A DNA stretch of 8,589 bases, from NCBI GenBank assembly GCA_964539415.1, contig CAZIID010000023.1, forward strand, positions 1-8,589, read 5' to 3'. The notes below the pieces were generated by a model, which made no database searches, was not told where the DNA came from, and was given only the letters and a program-made list of their open reading frames with translations. Shown in pieces: positions 1-4,501 of the stretch. A program made the translations under genes and the position numbers. The first letter of the stretch is position 1, and the number at the start of each line of letters is the position of its first letter. The stretch is from CAYQFQ01 sp964539415 (lineage in GTDB: Bacteria; Patescibacteriota; Minisyncoccia; Phycocordibacterales; GWA1-40-21).

Positions 1-367
1 AGATGATGGAACAGTATACTTCACTGGTAAGAATGGTTCAGCAGAAAAAGCAAAAGCTATTGTTGAACAGATGACCCATGAATACAAAGCAGGGGAGAAG
101 TTTGATGGAGTAGTTACAAGAGTTGAGGCCTTCGGAGCGTTTGTCAGAATCGCAGAAGGAACAGAAGGTTTGGTTCACGTATCTGAAATCGCAAACTTCA
201 GAGTTGATAACGTTGCAGATTATATTAAAGTTGGTGACAAGGTTCCTGTTGTTGTAAAAGGTGTAGATGAAAAAGAAAGAATCGCACTTTCTATAAAGGC
301 GGGGTATCCAGACTTTATAAAAAGAAAAGGTCCAGCGGGTCCTACTGTCCCACCAAAGACGGTATAA
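1..367 (+). CDS. pnp: Polyribonucleotide nucleotidyltransferase (PNPase), C-terminal part
   Basis: This is the 3' end of the gene for PNPase, the phosphorolytic 3'-to-5' exoribonuclease of RNA decay. The reading frame is open from base 2, so the start lies outside the window. The first visible residues (DDGTVYFTGKNG, then AEKAKAIVE) match the end of the KH domain. An S1 RNA-binding domain follows, with GEKFDGVVTRVEAFGAFVRI, GLVHVSEIA and VGDKVPVVVKGVD. The order KH then S1 at the extreme C-terminus is typical of PNPase. After S1 there is only a short Lys/Pro-rich tail ending in TAA. ATG at 71 is an internal methionine between KH and S1, not a start. A strong terminator follows 27 bases after the stop. 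RNase Y, another RNA-decay enzyme, is encoded 6 kb away on the other strand. Confidence 0.93.
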   Translation, partial: DDGTVYFTGKNGSAEKAKAIVEQMTHEYKAGEKFDGVVTRVEAFGAFVRIAEGTEGLVHVSEIANFRVDNVADYIKVGDKVPVVVKGVDEKERIALSIKAGYPDFIKRKGPAGPTVPPKTV

Positions 368-394
368 CGGCGAGGAATATTTAAGAAGAGAATA

Positions 395-432
395 AAAAAC
401 AAAAATACCGCTTAAGCGGTATTTTTGTTTTT
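395..432 (+). terminator. Intrinsic terminator of pnp
   Basis: This is a perfect 38-base palindrome. Its core ACCGC-TTAA-GCGGT is flanked by an A-tract on the left and a T-tract on the right (ATTTTTGTTTTT). Being symmetric it could work in both directions, but only pnp reads into it. Confidence 0.9.
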
Positions 433-442
433 GATTTTTTTA

Positions 443-471
443 AAGACAAAATGCTGACTTTTTAGTATAAT
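443..471 (+). promoter_or_regulatory. Promoter of the membrane-protein gene
   Basis: A perfect -10 TATAAT (466-471) lies 17 bases after AAGACA (443-448), which matches four of six -35 consensus positions. Transcription should start near 478, leaving a leader of about 10 nt before the ATG at 488. No Shine-Dalgarno sequence is present. Confidence 0.65.
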
Positions 472-487
472 TGCTCTATTAATAAAA

Positions 488-1585
488 ATGGACGACGAGG
501 TAAAAGATATTCAAACAGACACCAAGCTACAACAGACAACGAAAGACGAGCTTGATAAATATTTAAATAAAGAATCCTCAGATAATAATGTGGCTCCTTT
601 AACGAATATAAAAGTTGAAGAAAGAAAAGATGTTCCTTTGCCCGTAAACACAATTCCAAATCAAACATCGAAAAACCCACAGGGAGCAGAAGCTATTCCT
701 GTTAAATCAATTGTTAGAACATACAAGAGTGACATGGAAGAAACAATTCGTTCTCAACATATATCTTCTCTAAATATTGCTGTTGCTGAGAATAACAAGA
801 TGATGAAAAGGATGACGGATGAAAGTGTTCAGGAAGAAAAGAAAGCTGGCAAGAATTATAAAATTTTTATTTTAATAATTATTCTTATAATCGCTGGCGC
901 ATTGGCTTTTGTTATTCCATATTTTTTGGCTCAAAAACAAACAGCTATTGTTGTTGAAACAGATGTTGTTCCTGATTCATCTTTAATAGTTTCTGATACT
1001 GCTGAGCGTGTGAATATAGATGTTTTAAATAAAGATAGGATTGCAAAAACTTTAGGTGAGAGGGTAGATCAGATTTCAATACTTCTCGGTTCTATCAGAC
1101 AGTTTTACATGACCGAGGGTGAAGCTAATTTGGCAACTATCATAAGTTCAAAAAGATTTCTCGAACTTATTAAAGCGAGAGTCCCAGATGCAATACAGAG
1201 AACTTTAAAAGACCAATTTATGTTTGGTATGCATAGTTACAAAGGTAATCAGAAGTTTCTAATTTTGAAAGTTGGCTCCTATGAAACAACTTACGCTGGA
1301 ATGCTTTCTTGGGAAAGTGCACTATGGTACGACTTTTCTGAGTTGTTTGGTTTAAAAATAGCAAACAGTATTGATTCTCAAGGTAAGCCGATGGTTGGTG
1401 AAGACGTAAGAAGGTTTCAGGATGTTGTTATTAAAAACAAGGATACTAGAGCGGTGAAAGATGAAAATGGCGAGATTGTCTTTTTGTACTCTGTGGTTGA
1501 TAAAAGCACTGTGATTTTAACTACGAGTTCAGATACGTTTAAAGAGATTTTAAATAGGATGGATAAGATGTCTGTGACGAGATAA
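488..1585 (+). CDS. Single-pass membrane protein of unknown function
   Basis: The product is 365 residues and I do not recognise a named family. Residues 1-120 are hydrophilic, charged and probably disordered. One hydrophobic segment spans about 124-147 (IFILIIILIIAGALAFVIPYF). A longer C-terminal domain of about 215 residues follows. The positive residues just before the helix (KKAGKNYK) suggest the N-terminus is cytoplasmic and the C-terminal domain is outside. No signal peptidase site, catalytic motif or cysteine pair stands out. The segment RTYKSDMEETI just ahead of the helix resembles membrane proteins I associate with Parcubacteria, but that is recollection only. The gene has its own promoter, sits between terminated pnp and tRNA-Pro, and looks monocistronic. 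The start is supported by promoter position, as no ribosome binding site is visible. Confidence 0.8.
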   Translation: MDDEVKDIQTDTKLQQTTKDELDKYLNKESSDNNVAPLTNIKVEERKDVPLPVNTIPNQTSKNPQGAEAIPVKSIVRTYKSDMEETIRSQHISSLNIAVAENNKMMKRMTDESVQEEKKAGKNYKIFILIIILIIAGALAFVIPYFLAQKQTAIVVETDVVPDSSLIVSDTAERVNIDVLNKDRIAKTLGERVDQISILLGSIRQFYMTEGEANLATIISSKRFLELIKARVPDAIQRTLKDQFMFGMHSYKGNQKFLILKVGSYETTYAGMLSWESALWYDFSELFGLKIANSIDSQGKPMVGEDVRRFQDVVIKNKDTRAVKDENGEIVFLYSVVDKSTVILTTSSDTFKEILNRMDKMSVTR

Positions 1586-1617
1586 TTTTATTGGGTCTTT
1601 ATCTATATTTATTTCTG

Positions 1618-1626
1618 TGCTAATAT
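1618..1626 (+). promoter_or_regulatory. Probable promoter of tRNA-Pro (extended -10)
   Basis: TGC followed by TAATAT gives an extended -10 element that predicts a start near 1633, about 15 nt before the mature tRNA. The -35 region (TTTATC at 1598-1603) is weak. Confidence 0.45.
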
Positions 1627-1647
1627 CTCTCTTGTAAGTAGATATAT

Positions 1648-1718
1648 CGGGGCGTGGTGTAACGGTAGCATACGTGCTTTGGGAGCATGCAGTCCGAGTT
1701 CAAATCTCGGCGCCCCGA
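1648..1718 (+). tRNA. tRNA-Pro (anticodon UGG)
   Basis: A full cloverleaf can be drawn. The acceptor CGGGGCG (1648-1654) pairs with CGCCCCG (1711-1717), and the discriminator is A1718. The D-arm is 1657-1671. The anticodon stem CGTGC/GCATG (1673-1677/1685-1689) carries loop TTTGGGA with anticodon TGG at 1680-1682 and G37. The T-arm is CCGAG-TTCAAAT-CTCGG (1694-1710). The next bases are CA, so CCA is not encoded. The last 16 bases (1704-1719) recur exactly at 1948-1963, and the 3' end is also present in inverted form just downstream. Confidence 0.97.
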
Positions 1719-1719
1719 C
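1704..1719 (+). repeat. Direct repeat copy 1: 3' end of tRNA-Pro
   Basis: The 16 bases ATCTCGGCGCCCCGAC are identical to 1948-1963. A duplicated tRNA 3' end is the usual footprint of tRNA-targeted integration, but only 244 bp separate the copies and no integrase gene lies between them. Confidence 0.9.
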
Positions 1720-1722
1720 AAG

Positions 1723-1745
1723 AAAAACGGCTTAATGCCGTTTTT
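1723..1745 (+). terminator. Terminator of tRNA-Pro
   Basis: The stem AAAAACGGC/GCCGTTTTT has loop TTAAT and sits 4 nt after the tRNA. The complementarity continues outward: trailer bases 1719-1722 can pair with 1747-1750, and beyond them the tRNA 3' end pairs with the inverted copy at 1751-1758. Confidence 0.85.
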
Positions 1746-1749
1746 GTTT

Positions 1750-1973
1750 GTTGGGGCGAGAAAGCAAATGATTTTGCTTTCGTCCGAGATTTGAACGGCG
1801 GAATAAATTTTTTCAGCAGAAAAAATAATGAGCCGGTGACCAGACTAAAATTTTTGACGAAAAATTTTAAGTTGAGGTCAAATGTGTGACCTAATTTTCT
1901 TGAGCAAGGCGATTAGAAAATGGAAATACTCTTGTGGTGATTCACGCATCTCGGCGCCCCGACCATTTTTTTT
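1750..1973 (+). ncRNA. Element E1: structured tRNA-Pro-derived element ending in CCA and T8
   Basis: No convincing gene lies here, and nothing in it matches an RNA family I know. P1: bases 1750-1758 pair with 1955-1963 (9 bp, one U-G). P2: a bulged hairpin, GAAAGCAAA-TGAT-TTTGCTTTC (1760-1781), flanked by A and GT. P3: CCGAGAT (1784-1790) pairs with ATCTCGG (1948-1954). On the 3' side P3 and P1 strands are contiguous and copy the tRNA 3' end, followed by CCA (1963-1965) and eight T. Inside the big loop are further hairpins at 1807-1826, 1846-1869 (10 bp), 1875-1892 and 1894-1921. The layout imitates a tRNA acceptor/T minihelix, with P2 where the D and anticodon arms would be. Transcription is inferred, not shown; a DNA-level mobile or attachment element is the alternative. 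Confidence 0.45.
1948..1965 (+). repeat. Direct repeat copy 2: tRNA-Pro 3' end plus CCA
   Basis: Bases 1948-1963 repeat 1704-1719 exactly. The copy continues as GACCA, so the discriminator A is followed by CCA, where the tRNA gene reads GACAAG. It forms the 3' strand of P1 and P3 of element E1. Confidence 0.85.
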
Positions 1974-1992
1974 AATTATAGGTGAATTTATA

Positions 1993-2021
1993 TTGTAAAA
2001 ATATTTCATCTGGTGTATCTT
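1993..2021 (+). promoter_or_regulatory. Promoter of the nadK operon
   Basis: TTGTAA (1993-1998) and TATCTT (2016-2021) are separated by 17 bases. Only 7 bases separate the -10 from the ATG, so transcription should begin at or next to the start codon and give a leaderless mRNA. Confidence 0.6.
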
Positions 2022-2028
2022 TAAAATA

Positions 2029-2709
2029 ATGAAGTTACTTATCTATGGTAAAAAAGCCAGTGAAGTTACAGATTTTGCAAAGGAAGTCGGTTTTAAAATT
2101 GTAGACAAGAATCCAGATGTTATAGCAAGTTATGGAGGAGATGGAACTTTTATGAAATGTGAAAATGACTTTCCTGGGGTGCCAAAGTTTTTTCTAAAAG
2201 GAAGTAAGATTTGTAAAAAATGTAGTGCTTTTGATAATGAAGAAATTCTAAAAAAAGTTATTTCTGGTAGTACAGAAAGAAATGAAGAGATGAAACTTCA
2301 AGCAAAATCTAAAGGTAAAAAGATCGTAGGTCTAAATGAAATTATTGTTCACAATAAAGATCCGAGATCTGCTATAAGATATGAAATTTTTATTGATGGC
2401 AGAAAAATAGGGAACGAGATAATTGGTGACGGCGTCGTTATATCCACACCTTTTGGTTCAACAGGGTATTACAGATCTATTACTGATAGTTTTTTTGAAG
2501 TGGGTATCGGTGTGGCTTTTAATAATAGTACTGAACAATCGGATCATATGGTCATAAAAGAAAGTTCAGAAATTTTAATAAAAATTATTCGTGGCACAGC
2601 TTTGGTTTATGCAGATAATAGTGAAGAGGAAATCAGATTAGATGATGGAGATGAAGTTAGTATTTCTATTGCAAAAACAAAAGCTATAATTTTACAACCG
2701 AAACAATAA
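2029..2709 (+). CDS. nadK: NAD kinase (short form)
   Basis: The product is a 226-residue enzyme predicted to phosphorylate NAD+ to NADP+ in the cytoplasm. Family motifs are all present. GGDGT is at residues 36-40 (ATP/phosphate binding and catalysis). LNEI at 102-105 is the conserved Asn-Glu of the NAD site. The glycine-rich GDGVVISTPFGSTGYYRS is at 133-150, and YADN is at 194-197. At 226 residues it is shorter than the usual 260-300, mainly because the N-terminal Rossmann-like part is compact. This is common in reduced genomes. The start sits directly behind a promoter (leaderless). The stop overlaps the ATG of the RNHCP gene by one base (TAATG), so the two are probably translationally coupled. 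Whether it uses ATP or polyphosphate cannot be told from sequence. Confidence 0.93.
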   Translation: MKLLIYGKKASEVTDFAKEVGFKIVDKNPDVIASYGGDGTFMKCENDFPGVPKFFLKGSKICKKCSAFDNEEILKKVISGSTERNEEMKLQAKSKGKKIVGLNEIIVHNKDPRSAIRYEIFIDGRKIGNEIIGDGVVISTPFGSTGYYRSITDSFFEVGIGVAFNNSTEQSDHMVIKESSEILIKIIRGTALVYADNSEEEIRLDDGDEVSISIAKTKAIILQPKQ

Positions 2710-3044
2710 TGAATAACGAACAAGAAAATTTAGAACGAACAAGAAAATTTCAAAGAACTATTGAGGATTTTGTCTGTGAAAAATGTGGCAAAAAAGTTAT
2801 GGGGAATGGTTTTACAAATCATTGTCCAGAGTGTCTATATAGTAAACACGTAGATATTAATCCGGGGGACAGACAGGAAAGTTGTGGTGGTCTTATGGCT
2901 CCAGTTTGGATTGAGTTTATTTCTGGTGAATATATTATAAATCACAAATGTGAAAAGTGTGGTTTTAAGAGAAAACAAAAAGTGGAAAAGGAAGATAATT
3001 TTGAAGAAGTCATAAGGATTTCAAAAATGATAGCAGAGGAGTAA
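2709..3044 (+). CDS. RNHCP domain zinc-binding protein
   Basis: The product is a 111-residue protein that fits the RNHCP domain family, named for its Arg-Asn-His-Cys-Pro motif. Here the motif reads TNHCP (36-40) within NHCPECLYSKHVDINPGDR. Paired cysteines C23/C26, C39/C42 and C81/C84, plus C59, look like zinc ligands. The biochemical role of the family is not established, so I assign none. The start overlaps the nadK stop by one base, so it is the second gene of a two-gene operon. A 17-base repeat (2715-2731 and 2734-2750) falls in the first 14 codons. Its 19-base period shifts frame, so the copies encode different residues. The conserved domain begins only after it, near RKFQRTIEDF. No terminator is visible, and the next promoter begins 16 bases past the stop. 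Confidence 0.9.
   Translation: MNNEQENLERTRKFQRTIEDFVCEKCGKKVMGNGFTNHCPECLYSKHVDINPGDRQESCGGLMAPVWIEFISGEYIINHKCEKCGFKRKQKVEKEDNFEEVIRISKMIAEE
2715..2750 (+). repeat. 17-bp tandem direct repeat in the RNHCP N-terminus
   Basis: AACGAACAAGAAAATTT occurs at 2715-2731 and again at 2734-2750, with a 19-base period. The copies are exact and out of frame with each other. Confidence 0.95.
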
Positions 3045-3059
3045 GTTTTTTCTAGAACA

Positions 3060-3088
3060 TTGATATATTACACTGATGGGTATATAAT
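3060..3088 (+). promoter_or_regulatory. Promoter of the HTH/LAGLIDADG-like gene
   Basis: TTGATA (3060-3065) and a perfect TATAAT (3083-3088) are separated by exactly 17 bases. The start site would be near 3095, so the first usable ATG is at 3099, in an essentially leaderless mRNA. The TTG at 3060 and the ATG at 3087 fall inside the promoter elements. Confidence 0.75.
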
Positions 3089-3098
3089 GGTGTTCGTT

Positions 3099-3779
3099 AT
3101 GAAGAAAGATTATCTATATGATAAGGCCGTAAAATTGAGAAAAGATGGTTACTCCTACTCATTTATTAAGGATAAAATTGGTGTGTCTAAAAGTACTCTT
3201 AGCGAATGGTTGTCTAGTTTACCTTATAAACGAAATAAAGAGACTATAGCCAAAATTGACAGAGCAAGATTAATGGCAAATGAAGTACAAAGAGCAAAAA
3301 AACTTTGTTCAATACAGTGTGCAAAAGATTTAGCTCTAAAAGATATAGGTAATTTTACGCAGAGAGATTTATTTATGCTCGGGATAGGTATATATGTAGG
3401 TGAAGGATCAAAAACAGGGAACTTGATAAGAGTTGTAAATTCAGATCCAAAAATAATAAGAACAGTAATTTTTTGGTTTAAGAAGATATGTGGGTTGCAA
3501 AATATCAATTTTTCTATTAGAATCCATCTATATCCTGATAATAATCAAAATGATTCAATTAATTTTTGGATGAAAGAAACTGGGTTATCCAGAAAAACTT
3601 TCCTAAAGACATGGATTGATGTTAGGACAAATAAAAAGAGAAAAAATTTTGGTAAATTGCCTTATGGTACAGCACACTTAACGATAAAAAGTGCTGGAGG
3701 AGGAAAAGCTGGGGTTTTTCTTTTAAGAAGAATATTGGCGTGGATAGAGATAGTTCATAAAGAAGCGGGTGTGGTTTAA
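3099..3779 (+). CDS. HTH protein with LAGLIDADG-like motif, overlapping tRNA-Gly
   Basis: Taking the ATG just behind the promoter gives 226 residues. An N-terminal helix-turn-helix is likely at about 19-42 (SYSFIKDKIGVSKSTLSEWL), of the type seen in resolvases and small DNA-binding proteins. Residues 92-104 (FMLGIGIYVGEGS) resemble a LAGLIDADG motif, with the acidic Glu102 where the metal-binding residue of homing endonucleases lies. Then come SDPKIIRTVIFWFKKICGL, RIHLYPD and LPYGT, which I associate with an HTH/LAGLIDADG-like family in Candidate Phyla Radiation genomes. Only one such motif is seen, so any nuclease would have to dimerise. Activity is unproven. The last 15 bases lie inside tRNA-Gly: the C-terminal GVV and stop are read from its acceptor and D-arm. 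No separate tRNA promoter is obvious, so the tRNA may be processed from this mRNA. Confidence 0.72.
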   Translation: MKKDYLYDKAVKLRKDGYSYSFIKDKIGVSKSTLSEWLSSLPYKRNKETIAKIDRARLMANEVQRAKKLCSIQCAKDLALKDIGNFTQRDLFMLGIGIYVGEGSKTGNLIRVVNSDPKIIRTVIFWFKKICGLQNINFSIRIHLYPDNNQNDSINFWMKETGLSRKTFLKTWIDVRTNKKRKNFGKLPYGTAHLTIKSAGGGKAGVFLLRRILAWIEIVHKEAGVV

Positions 3780-3835
3780 TGGTAGAATGGCACACTTCCA
3801 ATGTGTTGATTCGGGTTCGATTCCCGGCACCCGCA
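3765..3835 (+). tRNA. tRNA-Gly (anticodon UCC)
   Basis: The acceptor GCGGGTG (3765-3771) pairs with CACCCGC (3828-3834), and the discriminator is A3835. The D-arm is 3774-3788. The anticodon stem GCACA/TGTGT (3790-3794/3802-3806) carries loop CTTCCAA with anticodon TCC at 3797-3799. The T-arm is TCGGG-TTCGATT-CCCGG (3811-3827). CCA is not encoded. The 5' end overlaps the end of the upstream coding region by 15 bases. Confidence 0.97.
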
Positions 3836-3841
3836 CATATA

Positions 3842-3868
3842 AAAAAAACAGCTATAAGCTGTTTTTTT
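3842..3868 (+). terminator. Terminator of tRNA-Gly, inside a longer inverted repeat
   Basis: AAAAAAACAGCT pairs with AGCTGTTTTTTT around an ATA loop. With one mismatch the pairing continues outward: 3828-3840 (acceptor 3' strand and trailer) is the exact complement of 3870-3882. Confidence 0.85.
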
Positions 3869-3911
3869 GATATGTGCGGGTGAGAAAGTGCTGGGGGCAC
3901 TTTCGTCCGGG
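3852..3911 (+). repeat. 60-bp direct repeat, copy A
   Basis: These 60 bases are identical to 4015-4074 (offset 163). The copy covers the right half of the tRNA-Gly terminator, the P1 5' strand, the whole P2 hairpin and the first five bases of P3. Confidence 0.95.
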
Positions 3912-4014
3912 AATCGAAGCCTCATTGAGTGTATATTACGAGCAAAGCGAAGTAATATACCCAATGAGGATACTGTCCATGTAATGGAAGATATCCCGGC
4001 ATTTGTATTATAAT
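3874..4014 (+). ncRNA. Element E2: structured tRNA-Gly-derived element
   Basis: It has the same plan as E1. P1: GTGCGGGTG (3874-3882) pairs with CATTTGTAT (4000-4008) over 9 positions, five of them G-U. P2: the hairpin GAAAGTGC-TGGGG-GCACTTTC (3884-3904), flanked by A and GT as in E1 but with a different inner stem. P3: CCGGGA (3907-3912) pairs with TCCCGG (3994-3999). The 3' strands of P3 and P1 are contiguous, as in E1. The internal insert is shorter (about 81 nt). It holds a long hairpin, CCTCATTG...GTATATTAC with GTAATATAC...CAATGAGG (3920-3969), and TCCAT-GTA-ATGGA (3976-3988). The antisense segment 3907-3918 is an exact complement of the tRNA-Gly T-arm (3816-3827). Because P1 pairs only as plus-strand RNA (A-C mismatches on the minus strand), transcription from the plus strand is favoured. 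Confidence 0.45.
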
Positions 4015-4092
4015 CTATAAGCTGTTTTTTTGATATGTGCGGGTGAGAAAGTGCTGGGGGCACTTTCGTCCGGGGATTGCATTTTTTTGTAT
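4015..4092 (+). repeat. 60-bp direct repeat, copy B, with truncated element E3
   Basis: Bases 4015-4074 repeat 3852-3911 exactly; divergence then begins (GGGATTGC versus GGAATCGA). E3 keeps the P1 5' strand (4037-4045) and P2 (4047-4067) but lacks the long internal hairpin. It ends in CATTTTTTTGTAT (4080-4092), which is the E2 closing strand CATTTGTAT with four extra T. It looks like an internally deleted duplicate. Confidence 0.7.
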
Positions 4093-4122
4093 TTCGTCCC
4101 AAACTTTTTACTATTTTTATAG

Positions 4123-4128
4123 TATAAT
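4123..4128 (+). promoter_or_regulatory. Probable -10 element of the two-gene unit at 4182
   Basis: A perfect TATAAT is preceded by AG, with no clear -35 hexamer 16-18 bases upstream. It predicts a start near 4135 and a leader of about 47 nt, much longer than those of the leaderless genes here. Confidence 0.5.
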
Positions 4129-4148
4129 GTATTTATTACTAATTTAAC

Positions 4149-4168
4149 TCCTCGATCTTTTTCGAGGA
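4149..4168 (+). promoter_or_regulatory. Leader hairpin upstream of 4182
   Basis: TCCTCGA (4149-4155) pairs with TCGAGGA (4162-4168) around a TCTTTT loop. The right arm holds GAGGA, the only Shine-Dalgarno-like sequence ahead of the ATG at 4182, at a long spacing of 13 nt. The hairpin could therefore mask or reposition it. Confidence 0.5.
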
Positions 4169-4181
4169 AATAACAAATAAC

Positions 4182-4478
4182 ATGTTAGAAGGAATTAAAA
4201 ATTTTTTTTCAAGTGATGAGGACGCTCCTGTTACAGTTGAAGAGATGGGTAATGAAGAAACCAAGGAGACGATGAAAATCTCAGCTTTCTCTCAGCTTTT
4301 TCCTGAAATTAAATTTAATGCAGATAATATTAATACTATAATAGAAATGGCTAGTTTAACTCAAGAAGAAATTGATAACATATTATCGCTTGCTGTAACA
4401 GGTGAGCCTGAATTTGCAAACCTTGATGTTGAAAATGCTAGAGCTAGATTAATCACAGCATCTAAAATCGCTGCCTAA
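4182..4478 (+). CDS. Small acidic protein of unknown function
   Basis: The product is a 98-residue acidic protein that I do not recognise. Residues 1-30 are rich in Glu, Asp and Thr and are probably flexible. From about residue 33 (SAFSQLFPEIKFNADNINTIIEMASLTQEEIDNILSLA, broken here only by description) the pattern is amphipathic helical, ending in ENARARLITASKIAA. There is no signal peptide, membrane segment or cysteine. It has its own -10 element and a leader hairpin. The kinase-like gene starts 23 bases after its stop with no terminator between, so the two are probably one transcript. A partner or substrate role for the kinase is possible from position only. Confidence 0.7.
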   Translation: MLEGIKNFFSSDEDAPVTVEEMGNEETKETMKISAFSQLFPEIKFNADNINTIIEMASLTQEEIDNILSLAVTGEPEFANLDVENARARLITASKIAA

Positions 4479-4501
4479 TATCCTTACAGTTTTAACCTTT
4501 T

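Noticed and set aside
1674..1889. 71-codon plus-strand open frame across tRNA-Pro and E1
   Set aside because: It starts inside the tRNA and runs through the terminator and element hairpins; no promoter or ribosome binding site serves it.
1750..1965. E1 as a tmRNA
   Set aside because: The acceptor-like stem, discriminator A and CCA fit, but there is no local T-arm with a 7-nt loop before the acceptor and no convincing tag reading frame.
3060..3098. TTG 3060 or ATG 3087 as start of the HTH gene
   Set aside because: Both lie inside the -35 and -10 elements of a well-formed promoter.
3852..4092. CRISPR array or integron attC sites
   Set aside because: Only two copies of a 60-bp repeat with a 103-nt gap, no cas genes, and no attC core sequences such as GTTRRRY.
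3622..4102. Minus-strand open frames over tRNA-Gly, E2 and E3 (peptides with NRTRI, HPHISKKQL)
   Set aside because: They are antisense translations of the tRNA and its repeats, a well-known source of false protein calls.
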